From: Proteobacteria bacterium ST_bin11
GTDB taxonomy: Bacteria > Pseudomonadota > Gammaproteobacteria > Methylococcales > Methylomonadaceae
Assembly (NCBI GenBank): GCA_002083615.1
Contig: MSXO01000003.1
Span: 120,530-184,529 of the forward strand
DNA length: 64,000 nt
Direction: 5' to 3'
The position numbers and the translations under genes are program-made. The stretch's first letter is position 1. The number at the start of each line of letters is the position of its first letter. Of the stretch, positions 48,562 to 58,861 are shown in pieces. The notes beneath the pieces were generated by a model. The model made no database searches, was not told where the DNA came from, and saw only the letters and a program-made list of their open reading frames with translations.

Positions 48562-49464
48562 CTACAAGCCGTGCTGGGCGGGGACGCTGAAACTGCCAAA
48601 ATGCTGCGGTGCGCCGGGCATTAAGGAATTATCTTGCATCACAGATCTGGGTTTTTGCCAATGTCCGGCCGCTGCTGGCCGTCCAAGAAAATAACCTTGC
48701 AGCAATTTACCGCCAGCATCCAAGGCAATATCCAGTTGTATTTCGTTTTCAATGCCTTCAATGATCGCTTGGGCGCCCAAGGCCTGGATGATTTCGATTA
48801 ATTTCGGCAGCACCCGGCGGATCTTGGCATCGGTTTGCGCCTGATGGATGATGCTTAAATCCAGTTTCACAAAGCTGGGCGATAAACGCCACAAGCGGTC
48901 CAGATTGGAATGCCGGCTACCGAAATTATCGATAACCACCTGAAAGCCTCGATCACGGTAATTCTCCACCGCTTCGAGCAACTGTTGATCGGCTTCCACC
49001 GCATTTTCCATGATCTCCAGCACCACTTGTGTGGTTGGCACCGAATGCAGATGCAAAATGTGTTCAAACACCTTCCCATGCGTATTAACGCTAACCAGCA
49101 ATTTGGGATGCACGTTTAAAAACAGCAAGCCCTTTTCCGCTGGCAGATGCAGATAGTTAAGCATGTGCAGGGTTCTAGCCACCCTATCCAGCTTCACCAG
49201 TTTGCCCTGGTTATCCGCCCAACTGAACGCGAAATCCGGACTCACTGCCTCCAAACCGGTGGAAGTGCGCAGCAAGGCTTCGTAGCCCAGCAATCCCTGG
49301 GATTTACCGGCATCGAATATCGGTTGAAACTCGCTGCGCAATTTCAAGCCAATAAACCGGCTAAGTACTTCCTGTTGCTCGACTTCCAGTTTGAACTCGT
49401 CCAGATCCAGATACAAAGCCCTATCCAGATCGTCACGGAGTAATTTAATGGTATTTTCCACCAT
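48562..49464 (-). CDS. EAL-domain protein, possible degenerate cyclic-di-GMP phosphodiesterase
   Basis: A 300-residue protein, mostly one EAL domain. ATG 49464 is preferred for its strong ribosome site (GAGGAGG); the frame runs upstream into the preceding spacer. The EAL motif is YEALLR, the metal-site residues NVHP, LEIME, VKLD, EGIEN and QGYFLGRP are present, but the usual DDFG is DNFG (IDNFGSRHSNLDRL), losing one metal-binding aspartate. This may leave it a cyclic-di-GMP receptor instead of an enzyme. It lies 28 bases downstream of the sulfate-binding protein gene in the same direction. Confidence 0.88.
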   Translation of the reverse strand: MVENTIKLLRDDLDRALYLDLDEFKLEVEQQEVLSRFIGLKLRSEFQPIFDAGKSQGLLGYEALLRTSTGLEAVSPDFAFSWADNQGKLVKLDRVARTLHMLNYLHLPAEKGLLFLNVHPKLLVSVNTHGKVFEHILHLHSVPTTQVVLEIMENAVEADQQLLEAVENYRDRGFQVVIDNFGSRHSNLDRLWRLSPSFVKLDLSIIHQAQTDAKIRRVLPKLIEIIQALGAQAIIEGIENEIQLDIALDAGGKLLQGYFLGRPAAAGHWQKPRSVMQDNSLMPGAPQHFGSFSVPAQHGL

Positions 49465-49492
49465 GGCTACACCCTCCTCTGCCGAATCGTTC

Positions 49493-50491
49493 TCAGCGTC
49501 CATAAATCTTGTCGAACACGCCATTGTCGTCAAAATGTTCTTTCTGAATAGCAGTCCACCCGCCTAATTGGGCGACGCTGATCAGATCCAAAGTGGGAAA
49601 TTGTTTGGCATATTTTGCGGTTATCTCTTTATCGGTCGGGCGATAGTAGTTTTTCGCAATAATCTCTTGGGCTTCTTTGGTATAGAGATGTTTCAGATAT
49701 TCCAGCGCTAAGTCTTGGGTACCATTCTTCTTAGCGACGCTCTCGATAACAGCCACCGGAGGCTCGGCCAAGATGCTGAACGGCGGCGTGACGACTTCGA
49801 ATTTATCGGCACCAAATTCTTTTAATACCAGATAGGCTTCGTTTTCCCAGGTAATCAGTACGTCGCCGATTTCACGTTCGGCAAAAGTGGTGGTGGAGCC
49901 GCGCGCCCCGGAATCTAACACCGGAACGTTTTTAAACAGCTTTTCCAGAAAAGCCCTGGCGGCGTCCTTGCTGCCGTTTTTCTTTTCCGCAAACCCCCAA
50001 GCCGCCAAGTAATTGTAGCGGGCGCCGCCGGAGGTTTTGGGGTTAGGGGTGACGACGGAGACGCCGTCTTTGATCAGACCATCCCAGTTTTTAATCGCTT
50101 TGGGATTGCCTTTGCGCACCAGGAATACGATGGTTGAGGTGTAAGGCAAGCTATTGTTCGGCAACTTACTCTGCCAATCTTTGGGTAACAGATTGGCTTT
50201 ATCATGAATCTGATCAATGTCACCGGACAAGGCCAAGGTCACCACGTCGGCTTCCAGACCATCAATCACTGCGCGAGTTTGTTTACCGCCACCACCATGC
50301 GATTGTTGGATGGTCACATCTTCGCCGGTTTTGGTTTTCCAGTACTGGGTAAACAACTGGTTATATTCTTTGTAAAGCTCACGGGTGGGGTCGTAAGACA
50401 CGTTCAGCAAGGTCCGATCCGCAAGCGCGTTGCCGCTGAGGGCTAGCGCAATAGCAAAGAGTAAAGGCTTGTAGTTGTCGGTGAATCTCAT
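49493..50491 (-). CDS. sbp: Sulfate ABC transporter periplasmic binding protein
   Basis: A 332-residue exported binding protein. Residues 1-24 are a signal peptide (SGNALA-D); [42 protein letters not shown] and [17 protein letters not shown] are the Sbp/CysP sulfate-binding motifs. The permease and ATPase genes (cysT, cysW, cysA) are not adjacent. Its only close partner is the EAL protein downstream, which hints that sulfate status and cyclic-di-GMP are linked (inference). Confidence 0.94.
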   Translation of the reverse strand: MRFTDNYKPLLFAIALALSGNALADRTLLNVSYDPTRELYKEYNQLFTQYWKTKTGEDVTIQQSHGGGGKQTRAVIDGLEADVVTLALSGDIDQIHDKANLLPKDWQSKLPNNSLPYTSTIVFLVRKGNPKAIKNWDGLIKDGVSVVTPNPKTSGGARYNYLAAWGFAEKKNGSKDAARAFLEKLFKNVPVLDSGARGSTTTFAEREIGDVLITWENEAYLVLKEFGADKFEVVTPPFSILAEPPVAVIESVAKKNGTQDLALEYLKHLYTKEAQEIIAKNYYRPTDKEITAKYAKQFPTLDLISVAQLGGWTAIQKEHFDDNGVFDKIYGR

Positions 50492-51010
50492 GGGTGCTCC
50501 TGAAAAAGGGTTATCGTTCTGATGGCGGCAAGCTGGCTTTGATCAACCACGCTGAGTATGCTACTTAAAGTCAATCAACCGCTAAAACGATATATTTAGA
50601 ACGAAATATCTAATATTAAGATATAAGATTGCCCGCTAAGGGCTATCCAAAGAAAAGCTCGACGTGCGAAAAACAAAGGCATGGAAAAACACTTTGAATT
50701 TGCCGCTTAAAAGATTGGGTTAAAATACCCAGTGCTGAAAAGCCAAAGGCATTTAACCGCTTGCTTTAGACTTGGTTTGTTGACCTGGGCAGGATAATCG
50801 CTGACCTGTCGCTCTGACGCCGGTATTTGTTATGGCAAGTCGGTAAAGTTTCTAATTCCGGCTTACGAGTTTTTCGATTTCGCCACACTTCCGCTTTGCG
50901 GAGCAACGACTACGAAATACTGCAAGGCCCTTTGATTATTTCGCTAATTGGTAAGACGGATTAATAATTTCCGGTATAGTTCTGGAAAAACCAAGTAGCC
51001 AGGTAGGTAA
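50492..51010. other. Divergent intergenic region upstream of sbp
   Basis: 519 bases, AT-rich near 50580-50630. An imperfect inverted repeat (GATAT-rich arms, 50589-50610) could be an operator for sbp; CysB sites are too variable to identify by eye. No gene recognised. Confidence 0.35.
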
Positions 51011-51565
51011 ATGAAGCAAACGCTAAGTTATTGGCTAGACTCCGTCAATGTCATCCGCAGAGTCGATGAAGACTGGGACCGCTCCATGGATTCAGAAAAT
51101 TGGACAGACCGCGCTGCGAGCCAAAGCATTATTGGCAAACCGCTGTTCGATTTTATCTGCGACGACGTGACTCGCATGTATATCGCAACCATGTTGGAAT
51201 CGGTCAGGGTGTTACCCAGGACATTGTTTCGTCCGTATCGCTGCGATACGCCTGACTTTAAACGCTTTATGATGATGACAGTTACACCCGAAGACGATGG
51301 TCTGGTGCGAGTTTCGCATGAATTGTTGCGCACCGAGCCAATGGCAAAAAAAACCTCGTTTAAAACGGTTAGCCCAACGGAGCAAAGCGCGTCAGCCGCG
51401 TTTCAAAGCAGAATGGCTATATTGGGCACTCACTTTATTCGTTGCAGTCTTTGCAATCGGATACGCAAAGTAGGCCAAAATGATTGGCAGGAAGCGGACT
51501 CAGTGGCGGTGACCAGCGAGGCCATTCGAGTCGTTTACGGCCTTTGCCCGCGTTGTATGCAATAG
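51011..51565 (+). CDS. PAS-like protein with a C-terminal CxxC zinc ribbon
   Basis: A 184-residue cytosolic protein. The first 110 residues have the outline of a PAS-like sensor (DEDWDRSM, GKPLFDFICDDVTRMYI, FRPYRCDTPDFKRFM), and the C-terminus has two CxxC pairs (RCSLCNRI and GLCPRCMQ) that could hold zinc. It lies 112 bases before the giant CheB-CheR protein, same strand, and may work with it. No enzymatic motif seen. AGGTAG-like ribosome site upstream of ATG 51011. Confidence 0.68.
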   Translation: MKQTLSYWLDSVNVIRRVDEDWDRSMDSENWTDRAASQSIIGKPLFDFICDDVTRMYIATMLESVRVLPRTLFRPYRCDTPDFKRFMMMTVTPEDDGLVRVSHELLRTEPMAKKTSFKTVSPTEQSASAAFQSRMAILGTHFIRCSLCNRIRKVGQNDWQEADSVAVTSEAIRVVYGLCPRCMQ

Positions 51566-51677
51566 CGTTCTTGATGTGGTGTATTGCCTCAGGCGCTGGC
51601 TTGAGTCTGACAACACAAGAAGAATCAATTCTAGATATATTCGATAAGCGATTACGATAATTAAATCAGTACCCATT

Positions 51678-54600
51678 ATGAACCCCAATAAAGCAGTGAC
51701 TGATGAAAAAGAAACACCTAAAGTTAACCCGCCAAGACCTTACGTAGTCGGTATCGGCTCATCAGCGGGAGGCCTGGAAGCCTTATCGGCTCTGATTGCC
51801 GCCTTGCCTAGCAATTTAGGCATTTCCTACGTAATTATTCAGCATTTGTCGCCAACCCATAAAAGCATGCTAGTGCAGTTATTAGGTCGCGAGACGCCAA
51901 TGGCTGTGGTCGAAATTCAGGACAACACAACTCCGGAACCCGACGTGATCTACGTGGCACCGGCGAGCCGCAATACCATTTTTCAAGACGGGTGTTTCAA
52001 ACTGCTGGAAACCAGGCGGGAAACCCTACCCAAACCGTCGGTGAATGTGTTCCTGACCTCCCTGGCGGCTGAAAAGTCCGAAGACGCAATAGGCGTGGTG
52101 CTATCCGGTACCGGCAGCGACGGCACTGTAGGGCTTCGGGAGGTTAAGTTGAACGGCGGTTTTACTTTTGCTCAAGAACCCAGCAGCGCTAAATATACCG
52201 GCATGCCCCAGTCGGCCATCGATTCGGGCTGCGTAGACTGGGTTTTGCCGCCAGAAAAAATTGCTGTCGAGATTACCAGCATCGTCCGCAACCGACCGGC
52301 TTTTCCCGGTCATTTGGAAACCGTGCAACCGCAGTCGCTGGCTACCCAGTTAAAAAAGCTACTGATCAACGTCAAACATAAAACTCGCATCGATTTCGGC
52401 GGTTACAAGGAAGGCACTTTATGGCGACGCATCGAACGCCGCATGGCAGCCAATCACTTGAACGAATTCGAAGATTATTTGCAATTTACCGATGACAATC
52501 CGGATGAACTGGATCGTCTCAGCAAAGACATACTGATCTCAGTCACTGCTTTTTTTCGCGACAAAGAGTCATTTGAAAAATTGAAAAAAGTGCTTGAATT
52601 GATTGTCAGCACCAAGCAACCGGGTGATGAGATTCGAATTTGGGTGCCGGCCTGCGCGACCGGCGAGGAAGCGTATAGCATCGCTATTCTATTGGCTGAG
52701 ACTATCGGTAGTACTTTATCCCAGTTTAAAGTACAAATTTTTGCTACCGATATCGATCAAGACGCGATGGCGATTGCCCGGAAAGGTGTATATCTGGAAG
52801 GCTCGTTGGCGGAACAAGAGCCGGAAATGCTGAACCGGTTTTTCATCAATTTGCATGGTCAATACGAAATCAACCGCACCATCCGGGATATGGTGGTGTT
52901 TGCTCGCCAGGATTTAATCCTGGATCCGCCTTTTTTGCGTCTCGATCTGGTCAGTTGCCGCAATGTCCTGATTTATTTTCACACCGACATTCAAGCCAAG
53001 ATTCTAGCCACTTTTCATTATGGTTTGGCCGACGGCGGCTATCTGTTTCTGGGTAAATCCGAGAGTGTTTATCAGCAAGACAGCCTTTTCGACGACGTTG
53101 ACAAAACCCATCGAATTTATCGCCGGCGCGCTAAAGACAGTCTGATTCCGTTAGCCGTTTATCAATTGCCGCACTTAAACACGGAAGTCGCTAAATATCC
53201 GGCAAAAAAAAATAATGCTGAACAAAAACTGATGGAGACTGCGGTGCGGGTGTATGTACCACCCACCATTCTGGTCAACCACAGCTTGGATATTCAGCAT
53301 ATCTTTGGCGATGTCAGCAATTTTTTATCGATTTCTGCCGGTAAGCCCAGCATGAATTTGATGCATCTGATTAAGCGCGAACTGCGCCCGGATTTGCAAC
53401 TGCTACAACATCAGGTCGAGCAGCAATTAGACTCGGTAATCGGCAGAACTCGGAATCTGCGCTTAGGTGGTGCCCTAAGTAATATTCGCCTGGCCATCCA
53501 CCCTACCGAAAAAAATGTTGCCGGAGCTTTTTTTCTGGTCAGTTTTGAAACCTTACCTGAAAACACTCTGCAACTAAATCAAAGCCGGGAGTACCTATCG
53601 GAATTGGATGCGGATACCAAGCTAAATTTCCGCGAACTGGAAGATGAACTGATCATGACGCGGGAGCGCTTGCAAACGGTCATCGAAGAGTTGGAAACGT
53701 CCAACGAAGAACTGCAAGCCTTGAATGAGGAAGTGCAATCGGCGAATGAAGAGTTGCAATCGTCCAACGAAGAACTCGAAGCCACCAATGAAGAATTGCA
53801 ATCGACCAACGAAGAACTGACTACTGTCAACGAAGAGCTACAGATCAGGACCAATGAGCTCGCTGAAGCGCTTAACGAACTGGAAAGCATTCAAAACAGC
53901 GTCGGCTACCCGATTCTTGCCGTTAACGAACAGCTGAAAATACTGCGCTTTAATGCGCCTGCCGCCACCTTGTTTTTGTTAAATCAGTCGTCACTGGGTC
54001 AACATTTTGCCAATTTGCGGCTGCCGGTCGGCATGAAAGGCTTTACGCATCATATTGAAACTGCCATGCGTAACGGGGAAGTCGTTGAGGACGCGATTCC
54101 TTCGGTAGAACGCCACTATCTGCTGCATGTTTCCCCCTACAAGTCCTCTCATGCTAATGCTCGTGGAGCCATCGTTACCCTGGTTGACGATACCGAGCGC
54201 AGAGCCAGCGAGGAAGCCGTCAAAAGCAATCGGGAAAAGTTATTGGCGATCATGAATAATTCAACGGCCATCATTACGCTGAAAGACATTGCCGGTCGCT
54301 ATGAATTTGTTAACCGGCAATTTGAAAAAATCTTTGCCATCAAAGCCGAGGACATCCTGGGTAAAACCGATAGCCAATTCCTACCGGAAGCGATTGCCGA
54401 CGATTTCCGCACCAAAGAATTAGAAGTCATTCGTAAATTGCAAACCATCGAAAGCGAAGACCACCTAAAGCACCGCGATTTCGATTTGCACATGCTATCG
54501 ATCCGCTTTCCGCTAATCGGCTCTGATAATTTGCCCTATGGCGTCTGCACCCAATCCTCGGATATTACCGCCAGAGTGCAAGCGGAAAGCCAATTGCGGT

Positions 54601-56252
54601 TGGCCGCCAGAGTATTCGACCGCTCATCGGAAGGCATCGTCGTCACTGACCCGAAAAAAGAGATCCTTACCGTCAACGAAGCCTTCAGCAATATAACCGG
54701 CTATAGCGCCGAAGAAGTCATCGGCAAATTGCCGACGTTTTTATCCTCAGGCTTACAAGATAACGCTTTCTACGAAGCGATGTGGAGCAGTATTCACAGC
54801 CAGGGCTGGTGGCAGGGTGAAATTCTGAATCGCCGAAAAAGCGGCGACATTTACCCGGAGTGGCTGACCATTAATGCCATTTTGGATCATAGTGGCAAAA
54901 CCGCCAATTACGTGGCAATTTTTAGCGACATCACCATTGTTAAAGAATCGCAGCGTCGCATCGAATTTTTGGCTACTCACGACCCCTTGACCGAACTGCC
55001 GAATCGCTTGCTGTTTTTGGATCGAGTACGTCAGGCCATTGCTCGCGGCGAGCGCGGCAAGTATTTGTTTGCTGTGGTGTTCATCGATTTGGATGACTTT
55101 AAGGTCGTTAACGATTCTTTAGGTCACGCTGCAGGCGACGCCTTGTTAAAAGAAGTAGCTAAACTGCTGCGCAGCCTGGTGAGAGCGGTCGATACCGTCG
55201 CTCGTTTCGGCGGCGATGAGTTTGCCTTATTGATAGAGAACACCAGCATCACCGAAGTCGAAAGTACGGCACGGCGCTTATGCGCCGCCATCAGTCGCTC
55301 TATCTATCTGGGCGATCAAATGGCTCATGTCGGTGCCAGTGTCGGCATTGCTGTGTTTCCGGAAGACAGCAAAGATGCGGAAATCCTGCTGAAGCATGCG
55401 GATACCGCTATGTATGAAGCAAAAGCCAAAGGCAAAAGTGCCTATCAATTTTTTACCAAGCGCATGATGGAACAGGCCGATCAGAGGCTGCGCATGGAAA
55501 ACGGGCTGCGGCTGGCGCTGGATAAAAACGAGCTGGCTTTGGTATTTCAACCGCAGATCGATTTAGCCAGCGGTCGATTGATCGGGGTCGAGGCTCTCTG
55601 TCGCTGGACGGACCCCGAACTGGGACCCATTGCCCCGACAAATTTTATTCCGCTGGCGGAAAAATGCGGTTTGATCGAGAAACTGGGCGAATGGGTGGCC
55701 AATTGCGCCTGTATGCAAATGAAACGCTGGTTGGATAACGGATTTTTCCTGCCGCATGTATCCATAAACGTCTCCATCGAACAATTTCGGCGCGGTAACG
55801 TGTTGAGCATGATGCAGCGGCTGGTTGAACTTTACCAATTGCCGCCGGGAAAAATCATGTTGGAAATTACCGAAAGCACCTTGGCCGATGACAACCAGCT
55901 GCTGAAGGACAGCTTTTTGAGCTTGAAGGAAATGGGCTTGAAAATATCAATCGATGATTTCGGCACAGGCTATTCTTCTCTAGCCCGCCTGAAAAGTTAT
56001 CCGATTGACGAAGTTAAAATCGACCGCAGTTTCGTTGATGATATAACCGAGCAAGGGCAGGATCGGGTAATCGCCCAAACCATTATTGCCATGAGTAGAA
56101 CCCTCGGTTTTTCAGTCGTTGCGGAAGGCGTGGAAACAGAAGAGCAACTGAACATCTTGCGCGAACTGAATTGCGATATCGTGCAAGGCTATTTAGTTTC
56201 CAAACCAATTTCAGCCGAAGAGTTGCTTGAAAAATTCGCTGATAAAATTTAA
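51678..56252 (+). CDS. CheB-CheR-PAS-GGDEF-EAL multidomain signalling protein
   Basis: A 1524-residue cytoplasmic protein. In order: CheB methylesterase (about 20-205: GIGSSAGGLEAL serine, IIQHLSPTHK histidine, GTGSDGTVG aspartate); CheR methyltransferase (about 215-480: TAFFRDKESF, VPACATGEEAYS, SCRNVLIYF); a coiled coil with NEEL-type heptads (about 655-740); three PAS domains (about 740-1090); GGDEF at 1178-1182 with RAVD inhibitory site at 1169-1172; and an EAL domain (about 1275-1520: GVEALCRW, DDFGTGYSSL, EGVETEEQ). All catalytic motifs look intact, so both synthesis and breakdown of cyclic-di-GMP are possible. The CheB-CheR half has no receiver domain. Confidence 0.94.
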   Translation: MNPNKAVTDEKETPKVNPPRPYVVGIGSSAGGLEALSALIAALPSNLGISYVIIQHLSPTHKSMLVQLLGRETPMAVVEIQDNTTPEPDVIYVAPASRNTIFQDGCFKLLETRRETLPKPSVNVFLTSLAAEKSEDAIGVVLSGTGSDGTVGLREVKLNGGFTFAQEPSSAKYTGMPQSAIDSGCVDWVLPPEKIAVEITSIVRNRPAFPGHLETVQPQSLATQLKKLLINVKHKTRIDFGGYKEGTLWRRIERRMAANHLNEFEDYLQFTDDNPDELDRLSKDILISVTAFFRDKESFEKLKKVLELIVSTKQPGDEIRIWVPACATGEEAYSIAILLAETIGSTLSQFKVQIFATDIDQDAMAIARKGVYLEGSLAEQEPEMLNRFFINLHGQYEINRTIRDMVVFARQDLILDPPFLRLDLVSCRNVLIYFHTDIQAKILATFHYGLADGGYLFLGKSESVYQQDSLFDDVDKTHRIYRRRAKDSLIPLAVYQLPHLNTEVAKYPAKKNNAEQKLMETAVRVYVPPTILVNHSLDIQHIFGDVSNFLSISAGKPSMNLMHLIKRELRPDLQLLQHQVEQQLDSVIGRTRNLRLGGALSNIRLAIHPTEKNVAGAFFLVSFETLPENTLQLNQSREYLSELDADTKLNFRELEDELIMTRERLQTVIEELETSNEELQALNEEVQSANEELQSSNEELEATNEELQSTNEELTTVNEELQIRTNELAEALNELESIQNSVGYPILAVNEQLKILRFNAPAATLFLLNQSSLGQHFANLRLPVGMKGFTHHIETAMRNGEVVEDAIPSVERHYLLHVSPYKSSHANARGAIVTLVDDTERRASEEAVKSNREKLLAIMNNSTAIITLKDIAGRYEFVNRQFEKIFAIKAEDILGKTDSQFLPEAIADDFRTKELEVIRKLQTIESEDHLKHRDFDLHMLSIRFPLIGSDNLPYGVCTQSSDITARVQAESQLRLAARVFDRSSEGIVVTDPKKEILTVNEAFSNITGYSAEEVIGKLPTFLSSGLQDNAFYEAMWSSIHSQGWWQGEILNRRKSGDIYPEWLTINAILDHSGKTANYVAIFSDITIVKESQRRIEFLATHDPLTELPNRLLFLDRVRQAIARGERGKYLFAVVFIDLDDFKVVNDSLGHAAGDALLKEVAKLLRSLVRAVDTVARFGGDEFALLIENTSITEVESTARRLCAAISRSIYLGDQMAHVGASVGIAVFPEDSKDAEILLKHADTAMYEAKAKGKSAYQFFTKRMMEQADQRLRMENGLRLALDKNELALVFQPQIDLASGRLIGVEALCRWTDPELGPIAPTNFIPLAEKCGLIEKLGEWVANCACMQMKRWLDNGFFLPHVSINVSIEQFRRGNVLSMMQRLVELYQLPPGKIMLEITESTLADDNQLLKDSFLSLKEMGLKISIDDFGTGYSSLARLKSYPIDEVKIDRSFVDDITEQGQDRVIAQTIIAMSRTLGFSVVAEGVETEEQLNILRELNCDIVQGYLVSKPISAEELLEKFADKI

Positions 56253-56441
56253 TCGATAGATTCTTCGAATCGTCATACCTAGGTCCAAGCATTTCGGTTA
56301 ATGGTGACAGCTACCTTACCCAAAAAATCCTGACCAGTTTTATCGCCCAGGATTTGCCCTAGTTTAGGATGATTTAGGTGAGCAGCCTATCGAAGACTTG
56401 ATCCCGAATTGGCGTTTGGCGGTCTTCAACTAGCCACCCAG

Positions 56442-57932
56442 TTATCTTAAGCATTTGCGGCGCACACGCCAACCAAAGCCAACGATGGCGGACATAAATA
56501 AGTAGACTGCACTCGGCAAAGGCACCGGTGCAGATTGCATTGGACGCATATGCCAAGCCAGAGCGTAATCCCAACTAAACGGGCTGATAGCCCCGGATTT
56601 GACTCGCAATTCGTAATGGTGTCCGCTTAGCAAACTAAGCCACAAGTTCTCGCTATTATCGGCGCTGCTCGCCGAGAAGGCGGCGATGTGTTGCGCCGTG
56701 ATGTCGAATAACTCCAGGTTTAGATCGTGTAAGGTCGAAGTAAGACTTAGGTCGTTGGATATACCCAGACTCCAAACCAATGAAGCTTGCAAATTTAAAT
56801 CCGTCTCGGCGGCAAATCTATAAGTACCAACTGCATTACTAGCCAATCCGCCGAACGCCGTGTCGACATCAAATCCAGCCAAACCAATGCCATTCGCATC
56901 GCCACCATCTTCCAGGCTATCTTGTTCGCCGGCGGCGATGATTTCGTAACTGTGCAAAATGTTCAGTTGGCCGGCGCCGTACCTGTCGTCCAGCCCGTTC
57001 ACCGTTTGATGCCCGCCGCCACGATAATCGACGATGTTGTCAGCGATCGAGGTATTTTGCGTCTCTCGGTCGGCGCCCGCAAGCAGCGCCGCTTTTATGG
57101 TTTCCGCTCGTTCTGCGTTGTAAACCGTACCCACCCCGTCAATATCCTCAGATCCATGCGAAAGATTAAAACCACCCTTGTGGCCGGTCTCCACTAACAA
57201 CGCGGCAGCAGCAGCCACGATAGGTGTCGCTCCGCTAGTGGTGCTCTGCGGCGCGACCAAATCGGGACGAGTTCGACCCGCTGCGTATAAAGAATCCACC
57301 GCATCGGATCCCCTATCCTGCTTGCCGTCGGTGCGTCCCACCGCGATGGCATTGTAGGCACTGCCCAACAAAGGCGAATTGCTGAGACCATTATGCATAC
57401 CGACCACCTGGATAAACTCGCTGCGCTGCACTTGCCTATCCACAAGGCGCAAAATCAGCGTCGTTTCCGATATAGTGTCACCTTTGCCGACCCAACTGTG
57501 GTTGGCAATCCGTCCAGCATTGACGGGTGCCAGTGCACGTGGACTGATCATACCGTCGAGCCAGGCATTGGCATCGTAACTGGCGATATTATTTATTCCA
57601 TGGGCGATAGAGTCCTTTCCATAAAACCTGGCACCAACCGCGTTAGCATGTCCCGATGGCGCAGTACTGGCTTTTTCACCCGGAAAAGTAAATATCTTAC
57701 CGGCAAATTGGGCGTTAAGAGTATCCGGCGCATAGATTGGATAGTCAGGATGATCTTGCGCTTCGACCAAGGACGCCTCAACGTGAACCACATTGACTCC
57801 ATCGCCGGTTGGTATATTTGCGCCAAGCTGGATTTGCAAAGCTTGATATCCAATATCATTTTTGTAATCCGCTATCGCTATGGACGCCCAAAACACGATT
57901 GGCAACAGATAAAAACCAGGTTTTTTGATCAT
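56442..57932 (-). CDS. Subtilase-like (S8) exported protein with C-terminal PEP-CTERM/VPLPA-type sorting signal
   Basis: A 496-residue secreted protein. Residues 1-21 are a signal peptide. The S8 outline is present: VNVVHVEASL where the catalytic aspartate should be (here Glu), PSGHANAVG for the histidine, and TTSGATPIVAAAAALL for the serine. The C-terminus VPLPSAVYLFMSAIVGF then WRVRRK is a VPLPA/PEP-CTERM anchor, handled by exosortase-type enzymes. An AGGGGA ribosome site precedes ATG 57932. The Asp-to-Glu change means activity is uncertain. Confidence 0.8.
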   Translation of the reverse strand: MIKKPGFYLLPIVFWASIAIADYKNDIGYQALQIQLGANIPTGDGVNVVHVEASLVEAQDHPDYPIYAPDTLNAQFAGKIFTFPGEKASTAPSGHANAVGARFYGKDSIAHGINNIASYDANAWLDGMISPRALAPVNAGRIANHSWVGKGDTISETTLILRLVDRQVQRSEFIQVVGMHNGLSNSPLLGSAYNAIAVGRTDGKQDRGSDAVDSLYAAGRTRPDLVAPQSTTSGATPIVAAAAALLVETGHKGGFNLSHGSEDIDGVGTVYNAERAETIKAALLAGADRETQNTSIADNIVDYRGGGHQTVNGLDDRYGAGQLNILHSYEIIAAGEQDSLEDGGDANGIGLAGFDVDTAFGGLASNAVGTYRFAAETDLNLQASLVWSLGISNDLSLTSTLHDLNLELFDITAQHIAAFSASSADNSENLWLSLLSGHHYELRVKSGAISPFSWDYALAWHMRPMQSAPVPLPSAVYLFMSAIVGFGWRVRRKCLR

Positions 57933-58459
57933 TGTAATCCCCTATTTAAGCTCTTCACATGCGGCAAACGCTAGTTGACATTGCTGGGCACTGGTGAGTG
58001 GTGACCGGGAGAAACCAGAGTTATGAGTTTGGCTATACAAGATGAACAGATGGTCATTGCCCTACTAACGCCCCAACAATGGATCTATCGGTTAGCCGCA
58101 ACTATAGACCAGACGCGAACTCTTGCTGAATGCTCGGCGGTTTTGGAGCTTTGCTAGTACCGAAGGCATCCTCTTTCGGCGAGTATCTGGGTGGCTATTT
58201 GATTACTCAGCAAATGCCATTTATTACTGGCATCGATCGGGGTGAAACGTCGAACACACAAGGCGTTGTTGGCATTCCGAAACAGCAAACAGAGGATTTT
58301 AGGGTTGGCCTATCAAGATAGTGGATAGTGCGTTTCCGGAATTCCTGTCACATGGGACAAACTCGCTGTCAACTCGACGTCCTGGTGTTCGCCCCCTGCT
58401 AAACACTGGCACAGGGGCTGGGTTAGAAATTAATGTCGGGCAAACCCGGATTTAAACAA
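57933..58459. other. Intergenic region, no firm gene
   Basis: 527 bases. A 63-codon plus-strand frame (58130-58321) has no ribosome site and is probably chance. A weak CGGG/CCCG hairpin lies just after the small secreted protein gene. Nothing else seen. Confidence 0.4.
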
Positions 58460-58861
58460 TTAATGGATGCGAACCAGATAGCCGTCAGTTTTTTCGCAAC
58501 CAGGTTTACTGTGTGCAGTAATGCTCAAACGCGCAAATCCGCCTTCTATGGGTCTGTCCACTTTGCCTTTTATCTCCAAGCGACCGCTAGGTTGTTGTGT
58601 AATTTGTAAGTCTTTGGAGGTGAAATGATGTTTGGTATCGCCCGCGCTGACATTGACCACAACCGATGTCAGTGTGGTGTTAGCGGAAGCCATCAACGAA
58701 AACTCGCTAAACGACTGCAAATATTTATTGGTGGCCGGCTGAAACTCCGAAAACACCGGTTTATCGCAGCTCTGCGAACTCTGACTACTCCCGTAAGCGT
58801 GTGCCGCAGCGCCACTAAGACTTAATAAAGTGGCGATGGCAATTTTGATTAACGTGGTCAT
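58460..58861 (-). CDS. Small secreted hypothetical protein (133 aa)
   Basis: Residues 1-22 are a signal peptide (GAAAHA-YGSS). The mature part has two cysteines (SCDKPVF and KPGCEKTDG), and its beta-rich middle (TTLTSVVVNVSAGDTKHHF, GRLEIKGKVDRP, FARLSITAHSK) suggests a small immunoglobulin-like or CopC-like fold. GGAGAAAATA precedes ATG 58861. No family recognised, but composition and signal peptide support a real protein. Confidence 0.7.
   Translation of the reverse strand: MTTLIKIAIATLLSLSGAAAHAYGSSQSSQSCDKPVFSEFQPATNKYLQSFSEFSLMASANTTLTSVVVNVSAGDTKHHFTSKDLQITQQPSGRLEIKGKVDRPIEGGFARLSITAHSKPGCEKTDGYLVRIH

Noticed and set aside
58130..58321. 63-codon plus-strand frame
   Set aside because: No ribosome site, no family and no link to neighbours.
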